Assembly: GCA_036346395.1 (NCBI GenBank)
Contig: CM070596.1
Coordinates: forward strand, 4,340,001-4,404,000
Length of the DNA: 64,000 bases
DNA from: Hsuehochloa calcarea
Taxonomy: Eukaryota > Streptophyta > Magnoliopsida > Poales > Poaceae
Direction of reading: 5' to 3'
How positions within the stretch are numbered: the stretch's first letter is position 1; every line of letters starts with the position of its first letter. Positions 1-10,139 of the stretch are shown in pieces. The position numbers and the translations under genes were made by a program. Below the pieces are notes generated by a model. That model was not told the origin of the DNA. It searched no databases and worked only from the letters and a program-made list of their open reading frames with translations.

Positions 1-577
1 TTCCTGCTCTGTTCCTGCTGCCTCTGCTCTGCTCTGCTCCTTGACCTCTTCTTGCCAGAGGAGTACATCAGCTACAGGGACAGTCTTTCCATTTCCTCTT
101 TTTCAATGGTGTTCTTGGTGTTTTGGTGAATCCAAAACCAATTGCACAGCTCAAGTCCCAGGTGGGGGCAAGGTGTGTGTGGGTTCTTGATTAGTTTTTC
201 CCCCTTTGGAGCTTGCCCATGCCCCAAGGTTGTTGGTGGAGCTTTGTTTAACACTTTGGTTGTCCTTTGGAACACCGCACCTTTCCCCACGATTGCATTT
301 TTTTGGTTGTCTTTTCCCCTCTTCTTCATCTTACAAGGCAGCGGCAACTTTCACCAACCAGGAAATTCCTGGGTCCCCGCGCAATATTTCCTTTCTTGTT
401 CCTTCCTGTTTAATCTTGTCAGGATTCCATAGCCTTGGGGTTTTGGGGTTTAGGCATTTCTTGCTCTTGTGTTCTTGGATTAATGGCCGTGGGACTGATC
501 CAAGAACACTAGGAGATATCCATTTCACCGGCCAAGAAGTTGATTAGTTGAAGAGTTGTTGCTGTTGAGGCATTGCA
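1..577 (+). promoter_or_regulatory. 5' flank and leader of the CIA2-like gene
   Basis: No protein-coding gene is supported here. The first 60 bases are a CT-rich tract of TGCTCTG-type repeats, and the stretch up to the ATG at 578 is T-rich with several short upstream ATGs (for example near 105 and 220), as in a long plant leader. No convincing TATA box was found, so the transcription start probably lies before the window or in the CT-rich tract. The short ORFs on both strands show no domain and have leader-like composition. Confidence 0.45.
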
Positions 578-3500
578 ATGTCGTCTTCTTGCATACCGAC
601 CGGCCTGCGGCTGGACCTGGACATGGTGAAGGCGGCGGCGTCGCCGGGGGCGCATTCGTCGCCGCTGCGCCCGGTGCACTCGTCGCCGTCGTCGACGCTT
701 TCGGAGGCGTCCAACTCGTCGTCGTCGGCGACGTCCGTGTCGCTAAAGCGTGCGCGCGCGCCGCGGAAGCGGCCGAACCAGGCGTACAACGAGGCTGCCG
801 CGCTGCTCGCGTCCATCCACCCCTCCGTCTTCCCCGTCAAGAAGAGCCCCAAGACGGCGCCGCGCCCGCCGGCAAGGCAGCTATCCGGCCTTGCGGCGGC
901 GTTCGACGCATCCTCCGACCTCCTCCCGCCGCTTCCCGTCCTCGCCGAGGCCGCATTCCTCCTCCGCGACACGCCGGCAACGTCGCCGCAGCCGCAGAGC
1001 CCGTCCGGCGGCAAGAACTGCTCGTCTCCGGCGCCGGTGAGCAGCGTGTTCCGGGAGTTCCGAGACCCGGCGCCGTCACCAGCGAGCCCCAACACTATCG
1101 ATGAGCCCGGCGAGCTCGACTTCGACGATGATGGCTTCGAGGCCGAGTCCATTCTCGACGTCGACGAGGCCGCGGCCGGCGGTGCGGCCGAGGGCATCGA
1201 CGGCATCATGGGCAGCCTCACGGTCGAGAGCACTACAGCCACCACATCCGACGACTCAATCCTGTCCAGCTCCGGCATACACCCCTACCTCAGGAGCCTC
1301 ATGGTGGTCGGTCTCGCCGGCCGGTTCGAGCTCGGCCTTGGGTTCCGTCATGGCCCCCAGCCCAACCTCAATCGTGCGCTCAAGCGGCGGGACGACGACG
1401 GCGCCTGGTGGATGTGGCCTGCAGTGCCGGTGAAGGACATCACGGTTGCACCACCGCCACCGCCTCCACCGGCAGTGTCAAACACCGCAATGCGGTCGGC
1501 GTCAGCAGCGCCGGAGAAGAAGAAGAGCAAGAAAAAGGTGGTGAAGGTGGAGAAGGTGATGGCCAAGGGAAAGGACGAGTTGCCCAATGCGAAATGTGAG
1601 GAGGAAGCTGATGGAACAGTGGATGCCGCTAATGACAATGGCGATGCTGACAGTCTGCCGACAAAGGCGCCGAAGACCGGGTTGGGGCTGAAGTTGGACG
1701 CCAACGAGGTTCTCAAGGCGTGGTCGGGCAAAGGGCCGATGTTCGCCGAGGGCAGCGGGCCGGAGTTGCCGGAGTCGGCCGCCGAAGTGCGGGTGAGTTC
1801 TTGAGTACCCCCATAGATTGAAGCATGGCAGCTTATTTTTCTTCAGTGCAACTCCTTTCTCTGAAAAAAAATGGTCTCTCGCAGTAGGAGAGTAGAACAT
1901 AATTTTGATGAGTTAATAGTAACTGATTTTTCCTCGCAAAAATAAAAATAGTAACTGAATTATACCTTTTTATATTTCTATTTTATATCAAAGAAACCTC
2001 CCTCGGTAAAAGATAAATTTTGATGTTCGTAGCTGAATTTTACCTCTTCCATCACTCTTATTCAGATTAAAGACATGTTTTAAAAAACTGTATGTTTCAA
2101 AAAAATATCTGAGAACTCCTTTTAGTAGGAAAAAAGAACTATGGATACATTTATTACGGAAAATTATATTTCAGTTTCACGACAAGGAATAAGTTTCGGT
2201 GTATATCATGTTGTTGTAGCTTAATGTTACATATATTTGCCCATTTCTTCAGATAAGAAATACTTTTAGTAGGAAAAGAGAATATTTTTACCTCTCGTCA
2301 ATTGTTTTCTTCAAACAAGAAAAAGGGACATCTCACAAGTAAAAATCACATGTTTGACATGCAACTGCCATTTGTGAAACTCTGATTAAGTCTCTAGATT
2401 AGGAAATTGATTATCCAACAGATGGTCCCTCACAACTAGTACTCTAGTAGCCCTGTTACATATCTGCAAGTACACAGTTTTTTAGAGTATCATTGGTACT
2501 CCAGTAACCCATAAAATAGAAGTACTCAGACAAATTATGAGTCCATAAAAAAAACTAACAGTGAGTCTCAGCAAACCCATTTTTTTCAGATTTCATGAAC
2601 CGCTTTTAGCTCTCTAAAAGTTCAGTGAACAGATGAGTTGTTTAAAATTGTGCTAAACATATGGGTGAATAACTGTTAGAAATAGGATAAATTCAATTCA
2701 TCCATTATATTCAATTCTAGTTAGTTAAACTCAATTATTCAACAGTGGACCACAGACAATTGGGCCTGGAGATCTTGTGCCATGGATTACATGGCTGTCT
2801 TCTTCCTGAGAGTCATTTGGGCTCAAATTTGGTGCCTTGGGCCAATGATAGAGCAGCCGCAACAAATTCTAGCCCCAATTCGGTTGGCTTTTCTGCCATT
2901 TGCTCTGATAGATGGCAAGATTTGCAGCTGACATAATCGACCAGAATAATTAGTCCAGATATGTCCAGCTTCTTTGTAGTTTGGACTTTTTCATGATAAT
3001 GTAAACTTGTAAACATCTTTTGCATCTCTTTTCTTGGATTCTGAATGAAAGGAAGCTCTTACAGTCTTACTGATGAAGGTGGATCCTTGTTGCAGGCCAA
3101 ACTTGCAGACATTGACCTGTTTCCTGAGAATGGAGCTGGTGCTGGTGGCATCAGGGAAGCGAGTGTCATGAGGTACAAGGAGAAGAGACGCACCCGGCTG
3201 TTCTCAAAGAAGATCCGATACCAAGTCCGGAAAGCGAACGCCGACTGCCGGCCTCGGATGAAGGCAAGCACTAGAACTGATTCTTGAAAGAATAAAAAGG
3301 TCTATTTGTAACACAAAAACTGATAAGCTCGTCGTTCACACCAAAATACCATGTGTATCACATAGTTACCGGATTCGCTATAAAACTCCGCGAATCGCGA
3401 ACCGGATTCATCGATTCCGAATCAGTTTAGGGTACGGGGTTCGCGTTCATAGTGGAAATTAGAAGAAAAAGTTGCGAACTACGAATCCGAATCCCGTACC

Positions 3501-3671
3501 GCGACTCGGACAAACCGTGTTTCTAGTAACTATGGTGTATCACCTACAGATGTAGTTTGTCAAAGCAAAGTTTGTGAGTTACTGATGTGTTACTTTATTT
3601 TTTTGTTACTGCAGGGAAGGTTTGTTAGGAGCCCATCTCTTCTGCAGCAAGCCCTGGAGGAAGAGAGCTAG
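578..3671 (+). CDS. CIA2: CIA2-like CCT-domain nuclear regulator
   Basis: Three coding exons: 578-1792, 3096-3263 and 3615-3671, all in phase 0, giving 479 residues. Exon 1 encodes a Ser/Ala/Pro-rich, low-complexity N-terminal region with a basic patch (KRARAPRKRPNQAYNEAAA, about residues 57-75) and an acidic stretch near residues 170-190. Exons 2 and 3 together make a C-terminal CCT motif: RYKEKRRTRLFSKKIRYQVR in exon 2, then RPRMK joined to GRFVR in exon 3. The CCT position at the extreme C-terminus, the N-terminal composition and the length fit the CHLOROPLAST IMPORT APPARATUS 2 family (Arabidopsis CIA2 is about 435 aa), nuclear proteins that promote expression of plastid protein-import and ribosomal-protein genes. 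Intron 1 is GT-AG. Intron 2 uses a GC donor (AAG|GCAAGC) because no GT donor occurs before an in-frame stop; it also carries a hAT-type MITE. Reading frame is intact, so the gene is probably functional. Confidence 0.9.
3361..3534. mobile_element. hAT-type MITE in intron 2 of the CIA2-like gene
   Basis: A 174-bp non-coding element starts CATAGTTACC and ends GTAACTATG (9-bp inverted ends). It is bounded by an exact 8-bp duplication GTGTATCA (3353-3360 and 3535-3542), the size made by hAT transposases. The interior is rich in subterminal motifs such as CCGGATTC and GAATCCG. It lies wholly within the intron and leaves the splice sites untouched. Confidence 0.75.
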
Positions 3672-4222
3672 ACAGTGATACTTGCTAGAATGGACACCTT
3701 TTTGGGTTTTTTTAGTTTCTCATTAACTAAGAGATGTGAGAATTTGCCCCTCCCTTTTTGTCTTTTGGAGTTTTGCTTTGGAGAGGATAGAGATGCCTTT
3801 AGAGTGAGTTGTCATCAGGATCACATAGTTTGTCTCAAGTTTACAATGTGAGGTAAAGGAAGGAAATAAAGTAAGTTAGAATACATAGTCATATAGCAAG
3901 CAGCACAGATGATGCAGTTTCACCCATTTTTAATGCTTTAAAATCATCAATTCATCGGCACATTTCATTGCAACATGCACAGAACAGGAAAGGAAACCAA
4001 ATTATTGGAGGTTGAGATTAAGGAATCATTTGATGTAACATGTAGCATGTAGTACCTGCCATGTTACACCCTCTGTTTATCGCTACCCTGGAAACAACAG
4101 GCAGAGTACCTGCAGGTATGCAACTCCATGAAGCATGCAGTAGAGTTTATAATCCAAATGCTATAGATTTAATAACAGATTAGCATGAAACATCATCTGG
4201 AAAGCAAGAAATTGAAACTAGA
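3672..4222. other. 3' UTR and intergenic DNA
   Basis: After the TAG stop the sequence is T-rich with AATAAA at about 3865, a plausible polyadenylation signal. Beyond this I see only AT-rich DNA with no recognisable coding segment or repeat end. Confidence 0.4.
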
Positions 4223-4384
4223 TCAGTTGAAAAGTACACACAGCAGAGCAGCATCACTGAATCGGCAGGGATGCAAATTGCAGAGTATTACATGCGCTAC
4301 AGAGGCACTGAGCTTCCCGATCTCCGACGGCGTGACAACTTGGGAGAAGCGGCTGATGTTTCGAGGCATCGCCGCCGCCGCCAT
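4223..4384 (-). CDS. Possible small ORF or first exon, unknown
   Basis: A minus-strand ATG in a favourable context (GGGGCGATGG) opens a 53-codon frame beginning MAAAAMPRNISRFSQVVTPS. The GC-rich start followed by AT-rich DNA resembles a grass first exon, and a GT lies after about 25 codons, so the remaining residues may be intron. The name-giving features of a family are absent: no signal peptide, no membrane span and no domain I recognise. The flanks hold no further exon I can support. It may be a captured first exon or a chance ORF. Confidence 0.25.
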   Translation of the reverse strand: MAAAAMPRNISRFSQVVTPSEIGKLSASVAHVILCNLHPCRFSDAALLCVLFN

Positions 4385-5030
4385 CGCCCCGCCTCGCCAA
4401 GTCTTCGCGCTCGTGGGAATGGGGATGGAAGGGGAAGGGGAGTGGCGAGTGTGATACCAAGCAAATAAAGGGACTCCTTTGGGAAAATACACTCCCGCAC
4501 TTCTGTTACGCCTCGATCTGAGGCCGTGTATATCTGATCGGACAGTGGGAAGAAATCCCAACTTGGATCACATTTTTCATTCGCGATCCATATTGTAGGG
4601 GCTGTTGCGCAAAAAGACTCGTAAGGGAATTTCTGAAAGATTCCCTCCTAGATTACTTCTCCTCCGCCCCATCTAGGCTGCCTAATAGCGATCCAACGGT
4701 TAGGAGAGACCCCATCTGGTCGGCGTTCCCTTTCGCGAACTCTCCGCACCTCCCACCACCGCCGGCGGCGGCGGCCGTACGCCGTGACATGTCTATGAGA
4801 CTTTGTGTTGCATGCCGCGATGCGAGCTTGTTGCTGTTTTCAGTTGCTTTGCTGGTGAATGGTAAGCAAATTTTACAGCCAGCTCGATGGTTCAATTAGC
4901 CTCACTTGTTCAGTTTATTGTAAGGCAAGGTATGCCTTGATCTGAGCACACAGTTTTCATCTTGTTCACATGAATTTAGCTTAGCAGCCGATGCCCACAG
5001 CGTACCAAACTAATAATTATCTTTGTTTTG
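4385..5030. other. Intergenic DNA without supported gene
   Basis: GC-rich to about 4790 then mixed. A minus-strand frame of 80 codons (4653-4895) contains an Ala/Gly run and matches nothing I know. No splice-linked partner was found. Confidence 0.3.
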
Positions 5031-5032
5031 CT

Positions 5033-5239
5033 TCAGATCCCGCTGGATAGAGGAGCTCTATACCAGCGGGTGACGACATATTCAGTCATAAATTGGCCTT
5101 TACTACTGTTTGCACGTGCAAGACAAAAATCACATATCTTCAGATCACAGTTTGCATTCACCAGTAGGTTCCCAGGTTTTAGGTCTCTCTGGAGTATCTC
5201 TGCTGAATGGAGATATTTCAGTCCCCGAAGCAACGACAA
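5033..5239 (-). pseudogene. MAP kinase catalytic-loop exon, decayed fragment
   Basis: The minus-strand frame reads LLRGLKYLHSAEILQRDLKP, then GNLLVNANCDLKICDF, then MTEYVVTRWYRAP. This is the catalytic loop, activation segment and TEY motif of a plant MAP kinase (subdomains VIB to VIII). Three defects argue against function: the HRD histidine is Gln (QRD), the DFG glycine is Cys (DFC), and the frame leaves the family right after APE should begin (APLSSGI, then stop). No N-lobe or C-lobe exon lies nearby. It is best read as a captured or duplicated exon abandoned among transposons. Confidence 0.8.
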
Positions 5240-5319
5240 TCAAGAAAACTACAGCATCTTAAATAATCAACAAAAAAGGTAGATAGCAAAAAAAAAAACA
5301 AGAATTTACCTCATCTCCG

Positions 5320-5795
5320 CCCGAAAAAACAGAACGGTGGATAGCCGACCTGAGAAGAAAGTTCATAGAACATCACCTAAAGGACTTTCTCAGGATTTTC
5401 CGTATACTTCACCAGATCACCCTCGCACCAGAGTTGTCTGATGACTTGGTTTGGAAATGGACATCAACCGGGGTTTACGCGGCTAAATCAACATATAAAG
5501 CACAATTCCTAGGCTCGATCGAAAAGCTAACTTGCCAATTCTTCTGGATGGCATGGGCCACCAAAAATGCAAAATCTTTGCATGGCTCCTAATTCAACAC
5601 CGGCTAGTGACGGTGGATATACTCGCAACACGCCACATGCCAAACAGCCATTGGTACCCTCTTTGCACAAACACCCCGGAGTCAATAATTCACCTCTTTG
5701 TTCAGTGTGCATGCGCCAAATATGTCTGGAATTTGGTAGCAACTTGGGCACAACATCCTACCCTAGCCCCAGCTCATTGGAACCGTTGTATGCTA
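5320..5795 (+). mobile_element. LINE reverse-transcriptase zinc-binding region, left part
   Basis: Plus-strand translation, in two frames, gives DDLVWKWTSTGVYAAKSTYK then PESIIHLFVQCACAKYVWNL: the zf-RVT region found at the C-terminal end of plant LINE (L1/RTE-like) polyproteins. At least one frameshift near 5560 and stops near 5590 make it defunct. The protein similarity stops abruptly near 5795 and resumes near 7395, showing that an unrelated insertion splits the LINE. Confidence 0.75.
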
Positions 5796-7395
5796 AGGGT
5801 CATTTGGTAATTTCTCATTTCAGAAAAGAAGAGACGGAAAAGGAAAAGGAAAAATAAAAATAAAAATAAAAGAAGGTGAGCCCACTTGTCGGTGAGAGAA
5901 GAGGAAGAGACAAGGTTGGAGACTCAGTCGCCAACCCTATCCTTCCGCGCGTGCGGTCTGGGCGGCTCTCTTGCTAGCGTGGCAGCGCTGGAGGTGCGGG
6001 CAGCTGGTGCGCTTCTGGCGCGGGCCATTGGCTGCCACCGCGGTGCACCTCTCCTCAATCTTCTTAAGGCGGCTCCTCCACTCCTTTTTCTTCAACCCAG
6101 AAAGCAGTGAGCTCTCTTCCCACTTTTTGGCTCTTCCTCTTCCCGATTTGACTTCAGTTTTTGGGCTTTTGGAGCAGTTGCGCCGTCGTAGTTTTGACCC
6201 AGTGTCATCGACGGTGAGGACCAGAACCTCCTCCTTCGCATCCCGGTTCTTTTCTTGCACTCTCTTCTTTGCTGGGTTACAATGAGAGGATTTGGGACTT
6301 GGGCTATTGATGCTAGGATTCGACAGCTCTGGCTTGATCTGGAAGTGGAAGGGAGCTTTGGTTTGGTGATTGGTGCCCCTTGAGTGCATTCGGTCGGTGC
6401 ACCATGGTGTGAATCTTGCCCGGCATTCTCTGTACCTCGGCTTCATCTTTCGGTGTGTCTCAGATTGTGAAGATTGGCATTGTATCTCCGTCAACCTTAT
6501 TTGGTATTCGCGGCACAGCAGGTCGATTGGTTTTCTGAGATAACGCATTTCATGCGCCTTACCCGGTTCTACTCGGTAGCTTTGACGTCATCCGCATCGT
6601 GAGTATTGTTGTTTTCTATTTTTTTGTATTACTTTGCATATGTGCTGTGCTAGTTGAAGTTTCAAATTGTGTTGATTTGATTGAATTTAGCAATGGAAGA
6701 TATTGCTTAGTAATGTTGTGGGCTCGAATTAATGCTCGATGAGGAGTTGGGGTCATTGTGATAATTAAATACGACAAATTGGATATAAATTGGGCATGAG
6801 CTTGTAGATTACTTGTTGTCTTTTTATTGTCATACATGCTTGCCTGTTCACTGTTATTATAATCCAGTCTCTGTTCACTGTGATCTTTATTCAATCTCTG
6901 TTCACTGTGATCTTTGATCAATTTCTGCTCACTGTGATTCTTTTCGGTTACTGTTATGCATTGTTGTAAATTGATATCTTGAGTGGTAGAATCAATTTCA
7001 TGTTGTCTAGTGAATTCAGAATTGATGATTTGCATTAAGTGACTAATTAGACTAGTAAGATTTTATTTGAGCTCGAGGCCTAATTTATTTTAGGGTAATT
7101 ATCATATTTAATTTGTGATAGAATTGTTGATCCAAGTGGCGAGGGGGCCAAGATTATATCTCGAGTAGCCTGACATCTAAGAGCAATAAACAAACATTTA
7201 AAATCTGAGCATTATGTCGATTTTGTATGTTTACATGTTTTATCTATTGAGCATATTATCCCGCTTATTTGACATAAATATATTACATGTTATTTCTATC
7301 ATTTATATGTTGCTAGAAATATGCTTAAATTATCTTAATTTATGCTAAAATTAAATCTAAATATTTGCTAAAATAATCAATTTTACAACAAAAAC
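5796..7395. mobile_element. Unclassified 1.6-kb insertion inside the LINE
   Basis: Defined by the gap in LINE similarity. The left part (5820-6540) is purine-rich then GC-rich, like a gene leader, with a GT donor-like site (CATCGTGAGTATT) near 6598. The remainder to 7395 is AT-rich, intron-like DNA; it contains three near-repeats of CTGTTCACTGTGATCTTT around 6845-6945. No domain is recognisable. ATGCTAAGG at the left edge and ATGCAAGG at the right edge could be a decayed target duplication, but no inverted termini were seen. Confidence 0.45.
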
Positions 7396-7680
7396 ATGCA
7401 AGGTAACATCGTAGATTGGTGGACCCAAAGATCAAGCCAAGAGGAGTCAAACAACAGAAAGGGGTAGGCTTCCCTCATCATTATGACTCTTTGACAACTT
7501 TGGAATGAGAGAAATGGAAGGATCTTTCAGCACATGAGAACCAAAGAATCTGGAACGTTATCAACCCTAAAAGAAGAAGCTCAGGCTTGGATCACGAGTG
7601 TAGTGACCAAACTTGTAGGCTACTTACCTAGGGAGGGCATAAACAGAAATGACCACACTGCCTTGCTGGGCGAGAAAACA
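7396..7680 (+). mobile_element. LINE C-terminal tail, right part
   Basis: The frame reads NIVDWWTQRSSQEES, then LWNERNGRIFQ and EEAQAWITSVV, matching the usual end of plant LINE ORF2 (LWxERNxRIF followed by EAxxW). It carries stops at about 7455 and 7485. Together with 5320-5795 it forms one LINE interrupted by the insertion. Confidence 0.7.
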
Positions 7681-8600
7681 ACAACATAACAACAGAGCGG
7701 TTGGAGAGAGAAGACCGATAAGGGGAAACCAATGCAAACATAACCACTGGACCTTTCATGGTGCCACAACACCGTGTGTTGCTGCACATGCCCCAGCCTG
7801 GGATGTACCGAGATCACCTATCAGTGGGCAACAGCTTGTATGTGGTACCATTGTTGCAATTGATTCGGAGAGGGGGCTATTTTTTGTTAATTCACGAGCC
7901 AATAGTGTCAAATGCTCCCAAAAACTCCGAGATGAAGTCATGGCACCACAGCGACCAAACAAGCCCCTCCATTAAGCTTGCCTCCTCTGGAGCCTTTTAA
8001 AGTGGCTGCCACATTCTGCCCAGACAACCACAGCCAAGGCCAAACCCATCCCCTCCCCCTCAAGTTAGGTACACTGGATCAAGATATTTCCCGCATCGTC
8101 CACAAGGGAACCAAGGCCACATTATCCCACTTCCCCACCCTCCGTTGTGTAACACACCCATATGGACATGCCACACCCGTAGTGTAGGAATAATTGGGCA
8201 CTGCCACGTTTAAGAATGTATTGCATTTAAGCCCTTTCTGCAAGTCATGCTATGCTTTTGTAACAAGTGAGCCAAACAGATGGACCATACTCCATGTTGC
8301 ACCCGAAAGGGCCTGAACTCTGAACTATTAACAGCGTATGGATTTGTAGCGCCTTGCATGGCATCGAACAACTAGTAGACCAATTCACTACTATGGCTGG
8401 CATCAAAAGCAGTAAAAAGACCACCAAAAGCAGGGAAAGAAGTGTACTTTACACATAGGCACCAAAGTTTGCACAAAACTCTGTGGCATTTTTTATCTTT
8501 CCAAAGGCTAACCTCTACTCTGATACTATTGAACTGTGAAAAATGAGGTGTAAAATGTAAGAATAAATATGTAAGTAAATAAATAAATGTTAAGAAACTG
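7681..8600. other. Region without supported gene
   Basis: Mixed-composition DNA, possibly LINE 3' tail and flanking repeat. Short ORFs on both strands overlap each other without domain content. I looked here for the missing 3' exons of the minus-strand bHLH gene and did not find the second helix. Confidence 0.35.
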
Positions 8601-8605
8601 CTGAC

Positions 8606-9194
8606 CTTACTGCATCCGGGGACCAGCTCCTTGAGCAGCTCCATCCTCGCATTGATCTTTTCGCGTCTCGCCTGCTATTTAAAAAAACAAAAAGAATAAT
8701 TAAGTAATTAACAACAAAACAAACCCCTGAAAAGGCACTAATAGCGATGTTAGCACGTCCTAATCACCCAATCATTGCCATAATCCAGCTCGTTAAACCC
8801 CCAAACCCCACGGCGAGATTGGCTTAAGCTTAATTAACGATAATGCCTGCAAACTCACCCGCTCGGCGAGGTTGTGGTTGTCCGTCACCTGCCCCATCCT
8901 GACCCTCACATGCACGTACACCGGCTTCTCCTCCTCCTCGTCGTCACCTCCGCCCCCAGCCTTCTCCTCGCCGACGGCCGCCGTCTTCCCCTTCTTCGCC
9001 GCCTTCCCCTGTAGCCACCCATCGAGCAATCAAGCGAAATGACCCCAAGTTAGCCCCAGAGATGCCGAGAGAGGGTGGAGCACAAAATGCGAAAGCGTGA
9101 TACATACCTTGGACATGTGGTCGGTGGGGTCGGCCTTGCGATTGGTGGAAGGGGGAGGCGGCGAGGTGGGGGATGGGCATGGGGAGGCGAAGTT
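8606..9194 (-). pseudogene. bHLH transcription factor, three clean exons of a truncated gene
   Basis: Three minus-strand exons are joined by good GT-AG sites, all in phase 0: 9108-9194, 8859-9008 and 8606-8671. The product reads ...NRKADPTDHMSK, a Lys/Gly/Glu-rich linker, YVHVRVRMGQVTDNHNLAER, then ARREKINARMELLKELVPGC and SK. This is the conserved block before the basic region plus the basic region and first helix of the plant bHLH group typified by BEE/CIB/HBI-like factors, whose usual sequence is [20 protein letters not shown]. The R-to-V/M changes relax that consensus. The second helix, normally in the next exon, is not present downstream, and the first exon is not certain (an ATG at 9539 is possible but not connected). 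Without helix 2 it could not dimerise normally. It is either a truncated pseudogene or a captured fragment. Confidence 0.75.
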
Positions 9195-10130
9195 CTGTAT
9201 GGTAGGACATGACAGCAGCGGGAGAAGATAGGAAGCAAAATACATCGGGAACAATCATCGGGGTAAAAACCCCAAAAGAAACCGCAAACACAACAACGAA
9301 TGAAAGAATCTGCGAACAACAGAGAACCATGGCAAGTAAAAGTAAAATCGAGGAGTACAAACACCCAGAACAAAAGAAGGTGGAGGAGGAAGCGTGGTGA
9401 CCGAAACGAAGCAGAAGCATCGGCGACAGGAGCGAAGAAGAGAACGCAATACGAACCGAAGCAAACAACTCAGACCAAAAGGCACCAGTGGGGAGGGGAA
9501 CAAAAACCGAGGCAGGTAGTATGACCTCTCGCAGTTCATGGTCGAACAAAAACCGATTATTTCATTATTACCACACTGACATTGCTACGGGGAGATTTCA
9601 CATTTCATTTCTTCTCGGTGAAACTGAGATGGGAATTGTGTGGATATCGACCTGAAGGATAAAAAGTGCATGTCATTTTCTCTCTGTCCCTTCGGAATGT
9701 ATGGTCCGCCCAAATAATGTGAACTTTTATTTTATTTTATTTTATTTTATTAAAAACTATTACCGTGTAGAGACTACAAACTTAATGGTTTAATTACAAA
9801 GTGCTGATTCTCCTGTGCTGTTTAGGATGTCCGTTCTTGCGTGCGCATTGATTTCTCAATGTTGCACCAACATGGTGCTGTTGTTCTGCTATGCACCAAA
9901 ATGAACATAGTATTATTTGATCCCTACTCTATAATTATCATCCATAATATACCCGGTATAGTATTTGGTAACTAAACCCAATAGGGTGAATTTCTTTTCA
10001 AAATTACATGTATTTTTTTGTTGTTAAAGCTCTAAAAAAACTACACGATTGAATTTTTCTTCTTCTTTTCCCAGTGGATTGTTATTCCTACTCGGCACGA
10101 CTGCCACTTCTTCAGTGCAGGTGCAGGTTT
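9195..10130. repeat. bHLH upstream flank and TTTTA microsatellite
   Basis: 9195-9540 could hold the leader of the bHLH gene. A short pentanucleotide run, TTTTA repeated about five times, occupies roughly 9727-9754. Nothing else is recognisable up to 10130. Confidence 0.4.
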
Positions 10131-10139
10131 GAGCATGTG

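Noticed and set aside
544..1278. 244-codon minus-strand ORF opposite CIA2-like exon 1
   Set aside because: Antisense shadow of a GC-rich coding exon; no domain, and the plus-strand gene explains the region.
5886..6548. ORFs of 74-203 codons on both strands in the LINE insertion
   Set aside because: No domain, mutual overlap, and leader-like composition.
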